From assembly GCA_965651935.1 (NCBI GenBank), contig CBFGTC010000003.1, forward strand, positions 62,001-126,000: a stretch of DNA of 64,000 bases, read 5' to 3'. Positions 35,487-44,044 of the stretch are shown here, piece by piece. Position 1 is the stretch's first letter. Every line of letters starts with the position of its first letter. Under the pieces are notes generated by a model that worked only from the letters and a program-made list of their open reading frames with translations, was not told where the DNA came from and ran no database searches. The stretch is from JAFEDN01 sp965651935 (GTDB taxonomy: Bacteria; Pseudomonadota; Gammaproteobacteria; Coxiellales; Coxiellaceae). The position numbers were made by a program, and so were the translations under genes.

Positions 35487-36418
35487 TTCGCGGACTCCTC
35501 TTGTAATTGTAACAATAATAAACTGAGATCTTCAGGCAATGGGCTTTCCCAGGATAATCGCTCTGCTGTGCGCGGGTGCGTCAAAGTCAGCCGGATGGCG
35601 TGCAAAGCTTGTCGATTAAATACCGGTAAAAGTCTCGCGTAACATTTACTGGCATACAGGGGGTCTCCCAATAGCGGGAAACCTAAATGAGCAAAATGGA
35701 CTCGAATTTGATGAGTGCGCCCGGTTTCTAGCTCAACATGAACGTAAGTGTGGGCAGCAAATTTTTGTAAAATTTGATAGTGAGTTACCGCAGGCTTACC
35801 CGTAGGGACTACGGCCATTTTGGTGCGTAATTGCGGGTGCCGGCTAATAGGCGCATTAATCACTCCTCTGCTACGGAGCACGCCATGGACAATCGCAATG
35901 TATTCACGCTTAATTTTTCGTTCTTGTAATTGTTTAACTAAAAAATGGTGGGCGCTGATATTGCGGGCTACCACTAATAAACCGGTAGTATCCTTATCCA
36001 AACGGTGCACCAAACCTGCTCGCGGTACTTTATCCAACTCCGAATCATAGTGCAGCAAGCCATTGATTAAGGTATTTTGATAGTTTCCCGCGCCAGGGTG
36101 CACTACCAGGCCGGCGGGTTTATCAATAATTAAAATATCTTCATCTTGATAAATGATCCGCAAAGGCAGATTCTGAGCCTCCCAGGAAGCTTGTGAAACT
36201 AATTCGATTTGTAACTGGATGTGTTGTCCGCTAAACACCAGCGTCTTCGGCTTAAAATCCCTATTCCCATCCACTGTCACCGCACCACTCATGATCCAGT
36301 TTTTGATTTGGGATCGGGAATATTGGGGACAAAGACCGGCTAGCGCTTGGTCTAAACGCCGCCGGTCCCATTCGGGAGGAACCTGCTTTTCCAAAAAGAT
36401 CTCAGTCATCCCGCCCAT
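35483..36418 (-). CDS. rluD: 23S rRNA pseudouridine synthase RluD
   Basis: RluD makes pseudouridines in helix 69 of 23S rRNA. The 311-residue protein has an N-terminal S4 domain (about 15-75) and the RluA-type catalytic domain with D141 in GLVHRLDKDTTGLLV. The start could be the first or the fourth codon (both ATG). The rluD-pgeF pair facing away from bamD is like E. coli, but here a Lon-like gene lies between. Confidence 0.94.
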   Translation of the reverse strand: MGGMTEIFLEKQVPPEWDRRRLDQALAGLCPQYSRSQIKNWIMSGAVTVDGNRDFKPKTLVFSGQHIQLQIELVSQASWEAQNLPLRIIYQDEDILIIDKPAGLVVHPGAGNYQNTLINGLLHYDSELDKVPRAGLVHRLDKDTTGLLVVARNISAHHFLVKQLQERKIKREYIAIVHGVLRSRGVINAPISRHPQLRTKMAVVPTGKPAVTHYQILQKFAAHTYVHVELETGRTHQIRVHFAHLGFPLLGDPLYASKCYARLLPVFNRQALHAIRLTLTHPRTAERLSWESPLPEDLSLLLLQLQEESAK

Positions 36419-36436
36419 TATATCATAGGGTCAGTC

Positions 36437-36464
36437 CGTCATCCCGACTTGATCACGGGATCTT
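36437..36464 (+). repeat. Dispersed REP-like palindrome, copy 3
   Basis: CGTCATCCCGACTTGATCACGGGATCTTT, with the CTTGATCACGGGATCT right half shared with the copy at 13295. It lies in the divergent gap between rluD and the Lon-like gene. Confidence 0.6.
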
Positions 36465-36496
36465 TAATCCCTCCCATTATATTGTGAGGCAAGTAC

Positions 36497-36502
36497 TATA
36501 AT
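36497..36502 (+). promoter_or_regulatory. -10 box just before the Lon-like gene
   Basis: A perfect TATAAT ends seven bases before the first ATG at 36509. If used, transcription would begin at or next to the start codon and the mRNA would be leaderless. I see no good -35 box, and no ribosome binding site precedes the ATG pair. Confidence 0.35.
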
Positions 36503-36508
36503 TAAAAG

Positions 36509-38563
36509 ATGATGAAAATTAAGCCATTATCCCCTAAATTGCTTTGTATAAAATGCAAACCAAGTGAGTTAAATTTTAATACAACCTCACAATTACCTGA
36601 GGTGGAAGGGCCGCTCGGCCAGGATAGAGCTTTGGCAGCAATTGAATTAGGTATACATATTCAACAGGGTGGGTATAATTTATATTTATTGGGGCCCGAA
36701 GGAACAGGAAAGCATCATTTAATCAATTCGTTATTACAAGAGCAAGCTAGAGTCCAAGCATCGGCGGAAGATTGGTGCTATGTTAATAACTTTGACAATC
36801 CGCAGCAGCCTCTTTACCTCAGGCTAGCTTGTGGGATGGGTCCATTATTACAAAAAGACATGTTGGCTTTGGTTGAGACTTTGATTCCTGTCCTTTCGAG
36901 TAGTCTACAAGCCCATCAAACTCAAACTTTAATCGCAAGGGCTATTGCTCCCTTACGTGAAAAATACTCAACATCAGAAGCGGTTCTGAATTACCTCAAG
37001 GCGGTGGAAGCAGATATCGCTTCTAACCCGGAAGATTTTCAGAGTTCAGGTCAATCTATTGCTAAAAAAGCAGCTTCATTGTTACGTTATAATGTGAATG
37101 TATTGATCACCCATACCCCCGGAGCGGGAGCGCCGGTGATCTATGAGGATTTCCCAACTCTGCGTCATCTCCTTGGCGAAATAGAATATTTCAGTCAATC
37201 TGGCGTGTTTGTACCTCATTTTACTTTAATCCGGCCCGGGGTTTTGCACAAAGCCAATGGGGGATACTTAATTTTAGATGCTCATCAAATAGTCAATCGG
37301 ACCCAAGCTTGGGATGCTTTAAAAAGAACCTTATTATCCAAAAAAATTATGATTGAAAATTCTGAACTTTTTCCCAGTGTCGCATCCATAGAACCTCAGG
37401 CCATACCCTTAAGTATTAAAGTCATTTTATTGGGAGAGCGCTCTTTATATTATTCTTTATGTGAAAACGACATGAATTTTTCCAATTTGTTTAAAGTCGC
37501 GGCTGATTTTAGCAATCATATTCCTCGTACTAATGAAAATTTAATCATATTTTCCGGTTTATTAGGGACTATTGCTAGAAAAGAGCATTTATTAGCGCTA
37601 AATCGTCATGCGGTGGCTAAAGTGATAGACCAAAGCACGCGCTTAGCCAATGATCAAAAACGGCTTTTCACTAATATGCGTTTTTTAGTGGATTTATTAC
37701 GTGAATCACATTATTGGGCTAAACAAAATCAGCATAGAGTGATTAAAGCCATTGATGTACAAACGGCTATCGATCAGCAAATTTACCGGTCTAACCGAAT
37801 TCAAATGCGCATACGCGAGGATTTTTCCCGCAATATTTTATTAGTCGACACGAAAGGCAAGAAAATAGGGCAGGTCAATGGTTTATCGGTTTTACAAATC
37901 GGTCATTATAGCTTTGGAAGTCCTAGCCGTATCACGGCGACAGTGAGGCTGGGTAAAGGGGAAGTGATTGACATTGAGCGAGAAGTAGAATTAGGTGGCG
38001 CCTTGCATTCCAAAGGTGTGCTGATTTTATCCGGTTTTATAAACGGAAGATATTTAACTGACCGGCATTTATCCTTTTCCGCTAGTTTGGTATTTGAACA
38101 AAACTATGGTGAAGTGGAGGGCGATAGCGCCTCGGCAGGGGAATTAGCGGCGTTATTATCCGCCATCTCGCGTCTGCCCATTAAGCAGTGTTTCGCCATC
38201 ACCGGCTCCGTCAATCAGTTTGGTCAAATTCAAACGGTAGGCAATATTAATGAAAAAATTGAAGGATTTTATGAAGTTTGTCGTTTAAAAGGACTCAATG
38301 GCCGACAGGGTGTTATCATCCCTGCAAGCAATGCGCAACATTTGATGTTACGGGATGATGTTTTAAAAGCAGCCAAAAAGAAAAATTTTTTTATTTATGG
38401 AGTGGAAACCATAGACCAAGTCATGTCTATCCTCACCGGCTTACCGCCAGGCAAGGCCAATCGCAAAGGGCATTTTCCCAGCGATACTATCAACGGTATC
38501 ATTGAACAAAATTTGTTGAAATATACCGAACAAAGTGAAGAAGAACAAAAAAAATCACCCTAA
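36509..38563 (+). CDS. Lon-like AAA+ protease (AAA_32/LonB-type, YcbZ family), short form
   Basis: A 684-residue ATP-dependent protease. The Walker A motif GPEGTGK is at 62-68. The C-terminal Lon protease domain has the Ser-Lys dyad: S540 in EGDSASAGE and K583 in NEKIEGF. Family members are usually about 780-820 residues; the coiled-coil insertion after the LACGMGPLLQ segment (about residue 105) is much reduced here, to about 80 residues before the SLLRYNVNVLI segment. No ribosome binding site is seen, and a TATAAT box lies seven bases upstream. The cellular target is unknown. Confidence 0.85.
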   Translation: MMKIKPLSPKLLCIKCKPSELNFNTTSQLPEVEGPLGQDRALAAIELGIHIQQGGYNLYLLGPEGTGKHHLINSLLQEQARVQASAEDWCYVNNFDNPQQPLYLRLACGMGPLLQKDMLALVETLIPVLSSSLQAHQTQTLIARAIAPLREKYSTSEAVLNYLKAVEADIASNPEDFQSSGQSIAKKAASLLRYNVNVLITHTPGAGAPVIYEDFPTLRHLLGEIEYFSQSGVFVPHFTLIRPGVLHKANGGYLILDAHQIVNRTQAWDALKRTLLSKKIMIENSELFPSVASIEPQAIPLSIKVILLGERSLYYSLCENDMNFSNLFKVAADFSNHIPRTNENLIIFSGLLGTIARKEHLLALNRHAVAKVIDQSTRLANDQKRLFTNMRFLVDLLRESHYWAKQNQHRVIKAIDVQTAIDQQIYRSNRIQMRIREDFSRNILLVDTKGKKIGQVNGLSVLQIGHYSFGSPSRITATVRLGKGEVIDIEREVELGGALHSKGVLILSGFINGRYLTDRHLSFSASLVFEQNYGEVEGDSASAGELAALLSAISRLPIKQCFAITGSVNQFGQIQTVGNINEKIEGFYEVCRLKGLNGRQGVIIPASNAQHLMLRDDVLKAAKKKNFFIYGVETIDQVMSILTGLPPGKANRKGHFPSDTINGIIEQNLLKYTEQSEEEQKKSP

Positions 38564-38590
38564 GCCAATCATTATTGCTGTTCTTGCTAA

Positions 38591-38644
38591 TTATAGCGTT
38601 TCCTGTTTTTATTGAAACGGGTCCTTACGCGATGGAGGATTCTT
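38591..38644 (+). repeat. 54-base dispersed repeat, copy 2
   Basis: Matches 34733-34786 with three changes. One change (CCCG to CCTG) falls in the hairpin and keeps the pair as a T-G wobble, which suggests that the fold is retained. It lies 28 bases after the Lon-like gene, in the gap before bamD. Confidence 0.85.
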
Positions 38645-38682
38645 TCCCTTAAGTGCGAGCACCGGCTTTGCCGGACGCAGCA

Positions 38683-38691
38683 TGGTATAAT
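38683..38691 (+). promoter_or_regulatory. Extended -10 promoter of bamD
   Basis: TGGTATAAT fits the extended -10 pattern TGnTATAAT exactly. No -35 is needed for such promoters. A CCGGC-TTT-GCCGG hairpin lies just upstream. The leader to the bamD ATG would be about 85 bases. Confidence 0.5.
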
Positions 38692-38784
38692 ACGAAGTAA
38701 AAATTCCGAGAATTGCCTAACCCAAACCTTTACATTTTTCTAGTCCAATTGTATAGTCTTTGCATCACTCGTTTAGGGTTGTTT

Positions 38785-39567
38785 ATGAAAAAAAGTTTAT
38801 TATTAATCATTGCCTTGTTGTTCTTAACATCCTGTGCAACCAAAGAAGAAAATCCGTGGAGAAAATACGAAGGGAAAACCGCCGGTCAAATTTTTTATGA
38901 GGGCGAGCAACATTTGGCCCATAAAAAGTATGAAAAAGCTAGCATTGACTTCTCCGCTCTCGACGCGTTATATCCTTTTGGGCCGTATTCTCAACAAGGG
39001 CAAATGGATATCATTTACGCCTATTATATGAATAATGATTATGCTTCTGGTTTGGCCGCCGCAGATCGCTATATACGTTTATACCCCCAAGATCCCCACA
39101 TTGATTATGTATATTACATGAAGGGCTTGATGAGTTTTGATAATGATTTCAACTGGTATCAATATGTGTTTAATATGGACCCCGCTCCGCATGATTTATC
39201 AGGCAAGAGAGAAGCTTACACGGCATTTAATCAAGTAGTCCGCATTTTTCCTCATAGCATATATGCTCAGGACTCGGCTTTACACATGTCATTCATACGT
39301 AATATGATGGCTCGTAAAGAAATGGAAATCGCTGATTTTTATATGTTACGCCATGCTTATGTCGCCGCGGCCAATCGTGCTAGCGGAGTAGTACAGCATT
39401 ATAGCGGCTCTTCTGCTGTGCCGCACGCTCTCGAAGTGATGACTTTGGCTTATCAAGCAATGAATTTGCCTGATTTTGCTAATAAAAGTTATCGTATTTT
39501 GCAAGCCAGTTATCCAAATAGTAAAGAATTTAAACGACTTCAAACGAAATATGTCCCTCCCGCATAA
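38785..39567 (+). CDS. bamD: Outer membrane assembly lipoprotein BamD
   Basis: BamD is the essential lipoprotein of the BAM complex that inserts beta-barrel proteins. ATG 38785 gives a lipoprotein signal with lipobox LTSC (C17) and a 260-residue precursor. The mature part is TPR-rich; the DYVYYMKGL segment and the Asp/Pro-rich loop with YQYVFNMDPAPHD are typical. The upstream in-frame extension to 38713 is not needed. The 3' end overlaps the next gene by 17 bases. Confidence 0.93.
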   Translation: MKKSLLLIIALLFLTSCATKEENPWRKYEGKTAGQIFYEGEQHLAHKKYEKASIDFSALDALYPFGPYSQQGQMDIIYAYYMNNDYASGLAAADRYIRLYPQDPHIDYVYYMKGLMSFDNDFNWYQYVFNMDPAPHDLSGKREAYTAFNQVVRIFPHSIYAQDSALHMSFIRNMMARKEMEIADFYMLRHAYVAAANRASGVVQHYSGSSAVPHALEVMTLAYQAMNLPDFANKSYRILQASYPNSKEFKRLQTKYVPPA

Positions 39568-40138
39568 CGTCTTCGCCGCGCATATTTTGCGGCGAGCGGT
39601 GCACCTGAGCAATCTGACCCTTTTATGGATTTATTATGAATTTGGCGACAAAATCGCTCACTTTTTTAATCTCAGCTTACCTGTTTTTATTTGTATTCTA
39701 GTCGGCATTATTTGGGGGTTAGAGGCGTTGCGCTTATGGCGATCCTGGACTATTTTTGGTCAACGCTCTTATGAGCGGGACCACATCTCTGCGTTAGCTT
39801 GGGGTGCTTTAGGCACGGTTTTAGTATTGCTACTGGCCCCTGGTAAAGCTTTCGCCGTCCCTATTATTAGCACTTACGCTATCGTTGATCCTTTGTTGGG
39901 AGAGTTGCGCAGAATGCGCTTGTCTAAAATAGTCGTGGTGGCTATAGGGTTGATCACTATTGCGGGTATCTGGTGGCTGGCGCATTTAACCTTAGGAACA
40001 CCAAGCTGGTTGATATTTTTAATGGCGCCAGTCACGCTAGCAGCAGAATGGCCGTGCTTAAAATGGATAGATGACAATGCCTTGATGCAAATCATCCCGT
40101 TGATTATTGTTAAACTCGATGTTCTCATTTTTAACTAA
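39551..40138 (+). CDS. Polyprenol/phytol-kinase-like membrane protein
   Basis: A 195-residue inner-membrane protein with six or seven hydrophobic segments. Near the end it has a WIDDN-x4-IIP motif after an Ala-Glu pair, which resembles the EA...DN...P motif of CTP-dependent dolichol, phytol and farnesol kinases; an Asp-Pro-Leu-Leu-Gly segment stands where that family has its GDxxAxxxG motif. The substrate is unknown, and the match is partial. ATG 39551 lies inside the end of bamD, so the two are probably made from one message. Confidence 0.5.
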   Translation: MSLPHNVFAAHILRRAVHLSNLTLLWIYYEFGDKIAHFFNLSLPVFICILVGIIWGLEALRLWRSWTIFGQRSYERDHISALAWGALGTVLVLLLAPGKAFAVPIISTYAIVDPLLGELRRMRLSKIVVVAIGLITIAGIWWLAHLTLGTPSWLIFLMAPVTLAAEWPCLKWIDDNALMQIIPLIIVKLDVLIFN

Positions 40139-40382
40139 TTAAGGGTAAACTTTTTTACTATAGAATAACTTTAATTTTAGACAATGGTTTTTTCAACACG
40201 ATTTTTTGCCCCCCTATATTTTACGTTTTTTAGCTTAGTTACGAGCTAAAACACCTGCCTACATAACCACTTATTAAAGCATGGGATTGATTAATAGGTT
40301 ACGATTCCATTTAATAGACTATAATTTATAGTATCTATATCTACTTATGAATAGTATAAAGAAATAATTAAAAATCTATAAA

Positions 40383-40925
40383 ATGGTGAAAAAAATGAAT
40401 AAATATACTTTAATGGGAGTTGTCGCTTTTAGTACTCTATTATTATCACCCCTAGCTATGGCCAGCACTCCTTTTCCACTTCAATTAAGGGTTTTTAACA
40501 GGTTAGATCAGCCCGTAACAATACATCTAGGCACTAATGACGCCTCTGCTACTATCGGCTCCGGGACCATCCCAGCGAATGGTTTCCAAGATGTCAATAT
40601 TAATGTAGACTTGCCTAGTGTCTATTATAGTGTAGAATCTTATGTTGTTCTTGATTTCTACACTAATGTTAATGGGGTTGACACGCATATAGGGGGATAC
40701 AGATATCTCTATTACTCAGAAAGTGGGATGACGGGTGAAGATATTTATCATGATTTTTGGCCAACTAGCACTAATCAGTCAGACTCAAATTGGAGAGTAG
40801 AGCCATCGACTGCAAATGCCAAATTTGTTTCGTGCTCGGGTTCTGACTTCCAAAATTGTAGATGTACTGCTGCGGGTTGTTATACCGAGTTATATATTAA
40901 AACTAAACAACAACAAGGTGATTAA
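40383..40925 (+). CDS. Secreted protein of unknown function with a C-terminal Cys cluster
   Basis: I do not recognise this family. The 180-residue product has a signal peptide ending near AMA-ST. The mature part is beta-rich, with many Tyr, Asn, Thr and Ser and few charges. The end holds four cysteines in the pattern C-x7-C-x-C-x4-C within about 16 residues, suited to two disulfides. The first ATG (40383) or the second (40395) may be used; neither has a clear ribosome binding site. A TATAAT box lies at 40320-40325. It stands alone between the kinase-like gene and nadE. Confidence 0.6.
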   Translation: MVKKMNKYTLMGVVAFSTLLLSPLAMASTPFPLQLRVFNRLDQPVTIHLGTNDASATIGSGTIPANGFQDVNINVDLPSVYYSVESYVVLDFYTNVNGVDTHIGGYRYLYYSESGMTGEDIYHDFWPTSTNQSDSNWRVEPSTANAKFVSCSGSDFQNCRCTAAGCYTELYIKTKQQQGD

Positions 40926-41038
40926 CAGAAAGATCTACGCTTACAGTGTTGTGAACTCATCACCTAACCTACTCATGGATTTTCTTGAAAGGACATTGAG
41001 AATTTAGGATAAAAAAATTTAAGGTTGATATGATGCCA

Positions 41039-42670
41039 TCAATAGTCTGGCCAACCGGAGGTAATTGGATAACGGCGATCTTTACCGAAAGCGCGTTGTG
41101 TTATTCGGATTCCTGGCGGAGCTTGGCGGCGTTTATATTCATTGCGATTAATCATTTTTATCACCCGCTTAATCGTATCTCGATCTATACCGGTTTCAGC
41201 AATGTTTTCTATGGATTGGTCTAACTCTATGTAGCGCACTAAAATTTCATCCAAAATGGAATAGGGAGGCAAAGTATCTTGGTCCAGTTGATCGGGTGCT
41301 AATTCTGCGGAAGGAGGCCGATCTATCACTCGTTGAGGAATGGCTGGCGATATTTGATTGCGATAATGAGCCAGAAGGTAAACTTTGGTTTTAATCACGT
41401 CTTTCAAAACATTAAATCCGCCAGCCATATCACCGTATAAAGTAGAATAACCGACAGACATTTCACTTTTATTACCTGTGGTCAATACGATGGATCCATT
41501 TTTATTAGACAGCGCCATTAACAAAGCGCCGCGAATCCGAGCTTGCAAATTTTCTTCAGTAGTATCTTTAGGTTGTCCAGCAAAAGCTTGAGCTAGATTT
41601 GCTAAAAAAGTATTGAAAATATTTTCGATAGAAATAGTCAACGTTTTGACTTTTAACATTTCGGCTTGTTGTAAAGCATCTTGGATGCTGATTTCGCTAG
41701 TATAGGGCGAAGGCATTAAAACGGCGGTAACGTTTTCTGCGCCAATGGCATCCACGGTGATAGCCAAGGTTAAAGCCGAATCTATTCCGCCGGACAATCC
41801 GATGATCGCGGAAGGAAAATGGTTTTTGTGAACATAATCACGCACGCCCAAGACCAGCGCTTTGTAAATGGATTCTATCTGAGTCAATGGAGATATAGTG
41901 AGTTGTTTTTTTACTTGAATAGGCTGACCTGAATCCAGGCTCAATCGCACCGGCATTAATATTTCTTCAAAATAAGGTGCTTGAACGCAGCATTGACCGT
42001 TATGGTCAATTACAAAAGATCCACCGTCAAAGATTAACTCATCTTGGCCTCCCACTAAGTTAGTATAAATAATAGGGACTCGAGCTGCATGGGCGCGTTC
42101 ACATACGATTGATTCGCGAATTTGAGCTTTATTGTAATCAAAAGGGGAGGCATTGATCGTTAAAATTAATTGAGCCCCTGCCTGAACGCTCAATTCCAAT
42201 GGCCGGGTAAACCACAAATCTTCACAAATCAGTAAACCGACTTTAACGCCTTTTAACGAAAAGACACAAGGATTGGCGCCTGGATAAAAATAACGTTTTT
42301 CATCGAAAACCGTATAATTGGGTAACTCTTGTTTGTTATAAATTGCGATAATTTCACCGTGGCTAATCACAGCCGCTTGATTGTAGATTTGATTATTGAT
42401 TTGCACCGGATAACCCACTATCAACACTGTCGGCAATGCTGCTTGTTGAATTTTTTCAAGTGCGATTTGACATTGACCTAAAAAATCGAATCGAAAAATG
42501 AGATCTTCCGGAGGATAACTACTCAAAGTCATTTCTGGAAATATCACGCAATCAGCCTGGAATTCTTGAATCGCTTTTTTGGTGGAATCAATGACTTTAT
42601 CGGCATTGCCCATCACGTCTCCTACGCAAAGATTGATTTGGGCCATCACCGCCGTTAAATTGATCATCAT
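41039..42670 (-). CDS. nadE: Glutamine-dependent NAD synthetase
   Basis: NadE turns nicotinate adenine dinucleotide into NAD with glutamine as nitrogen source. The 543-residue protein joins an N-terminal nitrilase-type glutaminase domain (triad E46, K113, C149 in LICEDLW) to a C-terminal synthetase domain with the P-loop SGGIDS at 293-298. It follows the Mth938-domain gene by seven bases on the same strand. Confidence 0.95.
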   Translation of the reverse strand: MMINLTAVMAQINLCVGDVMGNADKVIDSTKKAIQEFQADCVIFPEMTLSSYPPEDLIFRFDFLGQCQIALEKIQQAALPTVLIVGYPVQINNQIYNQAAVISHGEIIAIYNKQELPNYTVFDEKRYFYPGANPCVFSLKGVKVGLLICEDLWFTRPLELSVQAGAQLILTINASPFDYNKAQIRESIVCERAHAARVPIIYTNLVGGQDELIFDGGSFVIDHNGQCCVQAPYFEEILMPVRLSLDSGQPIQVKKQLTISPLTQIESIYKALVLGVRDYVHKNHFPSAIIGLSGGIDSALTLAITVDAIGAENVTAVLMPSPYTSEISIQDALQQAEMLKVKTLTISIENIFNTFLANLAQAFAGQPKDTTEENLQARIRGALLMALSNKNGSIVLTTGNKSEMSVGYSTLYGDMAGGFNVLKDVIKTKVYLLAHYRNQISPAIPQRVIDRPPSAELAPDQLDQDTLPPYSILDEILVRYIELDQSIENIAETGIDRDTIKRVIKMINRNEYKRRQAPPGIRITQRAFGKDRRYPITSGWPDY

Positions 42671-42677
42671 ATTTAGC

Positions 42678-43049
42678 CTACGAAATAATCAAAGCCGCAG
42701 CCACTTTCCGGCCTTCAGCCACTAAAGCCATATAGGTTCGACATGCCGCTGCCGTATCCATTGATTCAATGGCAATTTTATGGAGATAAACCGGCGCCAA
42801 TAAAGCAGGGGGCGGCATTTTAAAATAAGCGCCAGTACCCAATAAAATAAGTTCGGGTTTTAAAGCGATCACCACTTCCCAATTTGCAGGTTGGAGTTCA
42901 AGCAAAGATTGAGGTTGCCAATCCGGTATGATTTGCTCAGCCATGATAATGATTGAGCGATGATAGATTTGTTCATTAATGGTGATCGCCCCGGTTTGAT
43001 ACGATCGAATTTGAAAAGTAGCATTGCTGTTATCTTTTGAAAGAATCAT
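42678..43049 (-). CDS. Mth938 (DUF498) domain protein
   Basis: A 123-residue single-domain protein of the Mth938/NDUFAF3-like family. The conserved middle part EVVIALKPELILLGTGAYFKMP is clear. The human relative helps assemble respiratory complex I; the bacterial role is not established. It is placed just upstream of nadE and probably co-transcribed. Confidence 0.85.
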   Translation of the reverse strand: MILSKDNSNATFQIRSYQTGAITINEQIYHRSIIIMAEQIIPDWQPQSLLELQPANWEVVIALKPELILLGTGAYFKMPPPALLAPVYLHKIAIESMDTAAACRTYMALVAEGRKVAAALIIS

Positions 43050-43125
43050 GCTTGGAATTATAAGCTAATTATAGTCATCATAGCCAGCCATTCCCGGATT
43101 TTTGCCAGAATTCCCTTATTAAAAT

Positions 43126-43150
43126 GTCCCGCGGCTTGTACGCGGAATCC
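43126..43150 (+). repeat. Dispersed REP-like palindrome, copy 4
   Basis: GTCCCGCGGCTTGTACGCGGAATCC matches the copy at 19801-19824 except for a few bases. It lies in the gap between the L,D-transpeptidase-like gene and the Mth938 gene. Confidence 0.6.
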
Positions 43151-43210
43151 AGTTAAATGCAGATCTTAAAATTTTTGCAAATAGGCAAAATTCCGGGAAA
43201 AGTTGTTAAA

Positions 43211-43897
43211 TTAGGCCACTTTTCCAGAGGCGTTGAAAATTTTAGTGGTGGCTAAATAATCCTTAGAAGGGCCATAAGCGTATAACACTGAACCACCCTT
43301 CATATAATTAATTAACTTGTCAGACTCTTTAGGGTCTACCGCAAAACAACCCCAACTGGTACCAGGATGGCCATAAGTTCTAATAAAAGAGCGACTGGCG
43401 TAATTCGCCGAATGGACCACTACGCTTCGGGAATAGGCATTATTATTACTGGCTTCTAAACCTTGGATACGTAAGGAGCGGCCATGCTTGCCGTAATAAA
43501 CGTTTTGGGTGACAAATACTCCAATGGAGGACTGTAAAGAGTTATTTTTATTAGAAAAACTTCTCGCCCAAAGACCGTCTTTCCCTGAGTTTTTTCCTTG
43601 AGTGACTGGTAAACCCATCAAAATCTTGCCCGTATTTAAATTAATGACATACATCCTGTCTTTAGCACCGGACACGGAGAAATCCACAATAGTCAAAACA
43701 CTCTTGTTCTTGACTTTATTGTGCAACATGGCCCAATTATAGCCAGCAAAAGCCATTTGTACCGCTTGAGGACTTAAATTGGTATGATGAGTAATATTAT
43801 AAGAAAGTTGCAAATAGTTTATTGGAGCTGCTTGTATTGATATACAAAAAGGCGCCGTTAATAAACCTGAAAGAGCAAAAAGCAAACGTTGTTTCAT
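43211..43897 (-). CDS. Murein L,D-transpeptidase-like protein (YkuD_2 family)
   Basis: A 228-residue exported protein (signal peptide about 1-24) of the YkuD_2 branch of L,D-transpeptidases, which act on peptidoglycan stem peptides. The active-site cysteine C184 is in SWGCFAVDP and the conserved histidine H162 in VVHSANY. I start at ATG 43897, with AGAGG nine bases upstream; the open frame extends eight codons further. It has a good promoter of its own at 43981-44009. Confidence 0.85.
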   Translation of the reverse strand: MKQRLLFALSGLLTAPFCISIQAAPINYLQLSYNITHHTNLSPQAVQMAFAGYNWAMLHNKVKNKSVLTIVDFSVSGAKDRMYVINLNTGKILMGLPVTQGKNSGKDGLWARSFSNKNNSLQSSIGVFVTQNVYYGKHGRSLRIQGLEASNNNAYSRSVVVHSANYASRSFIRTYGHPGTSWGCFAVDPKESDKLINYMKGGSVLYAYGPSKDYLATTKIFNASGKVA

Positions 43898-43980
43898 TAA
43901 TGTTACCTCTAGGGTTGTCAAATTTTCTCCAACCCTGGAGATAAGATGTTGTTTTCCTGTACTCTATGCATTGAGTGCAT

Positions 43981-44009
43981 ATTATGTACTATTTGCATAA
44001 AAAAGTCAA
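43981..44009 (-). promoter_or_regulatory. Promoter of the L,D-transpeptidase-like gene
   Basis: Read on the minus strand: TTGACT (44009-44004), a 17-base spacer, then CATAAT (43986-43981). Both match sigma-70 consensus in five of six positions. The opposite strand has a TATAAT at 44020-44025 for rlmB, so the two promoters interleave. Confidence 0.65.
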
Positions 44010-44019
44010 GTTATTTGAG

Positions 44020-44025
44020 TATAAT
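44020..44025 (+). promoter_or_regulatory. -10 box of the rlmB promoter
   Basis: A perfect TATAAT 19 bases before the rlmB ATG. No convincing -35 box at the right distance (TTGCAT at 43993 is 21 bases away). Confidence 0.4.
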
Positions 44026-44044
44026 AATCATTTGAGGTCAAGCC

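Noticed and set aside
13295..43150. CRISPR array made of the repeated palindromes
   Set aside because: Copies are single and kilobases apart, with no regular spacers and no cas genes.
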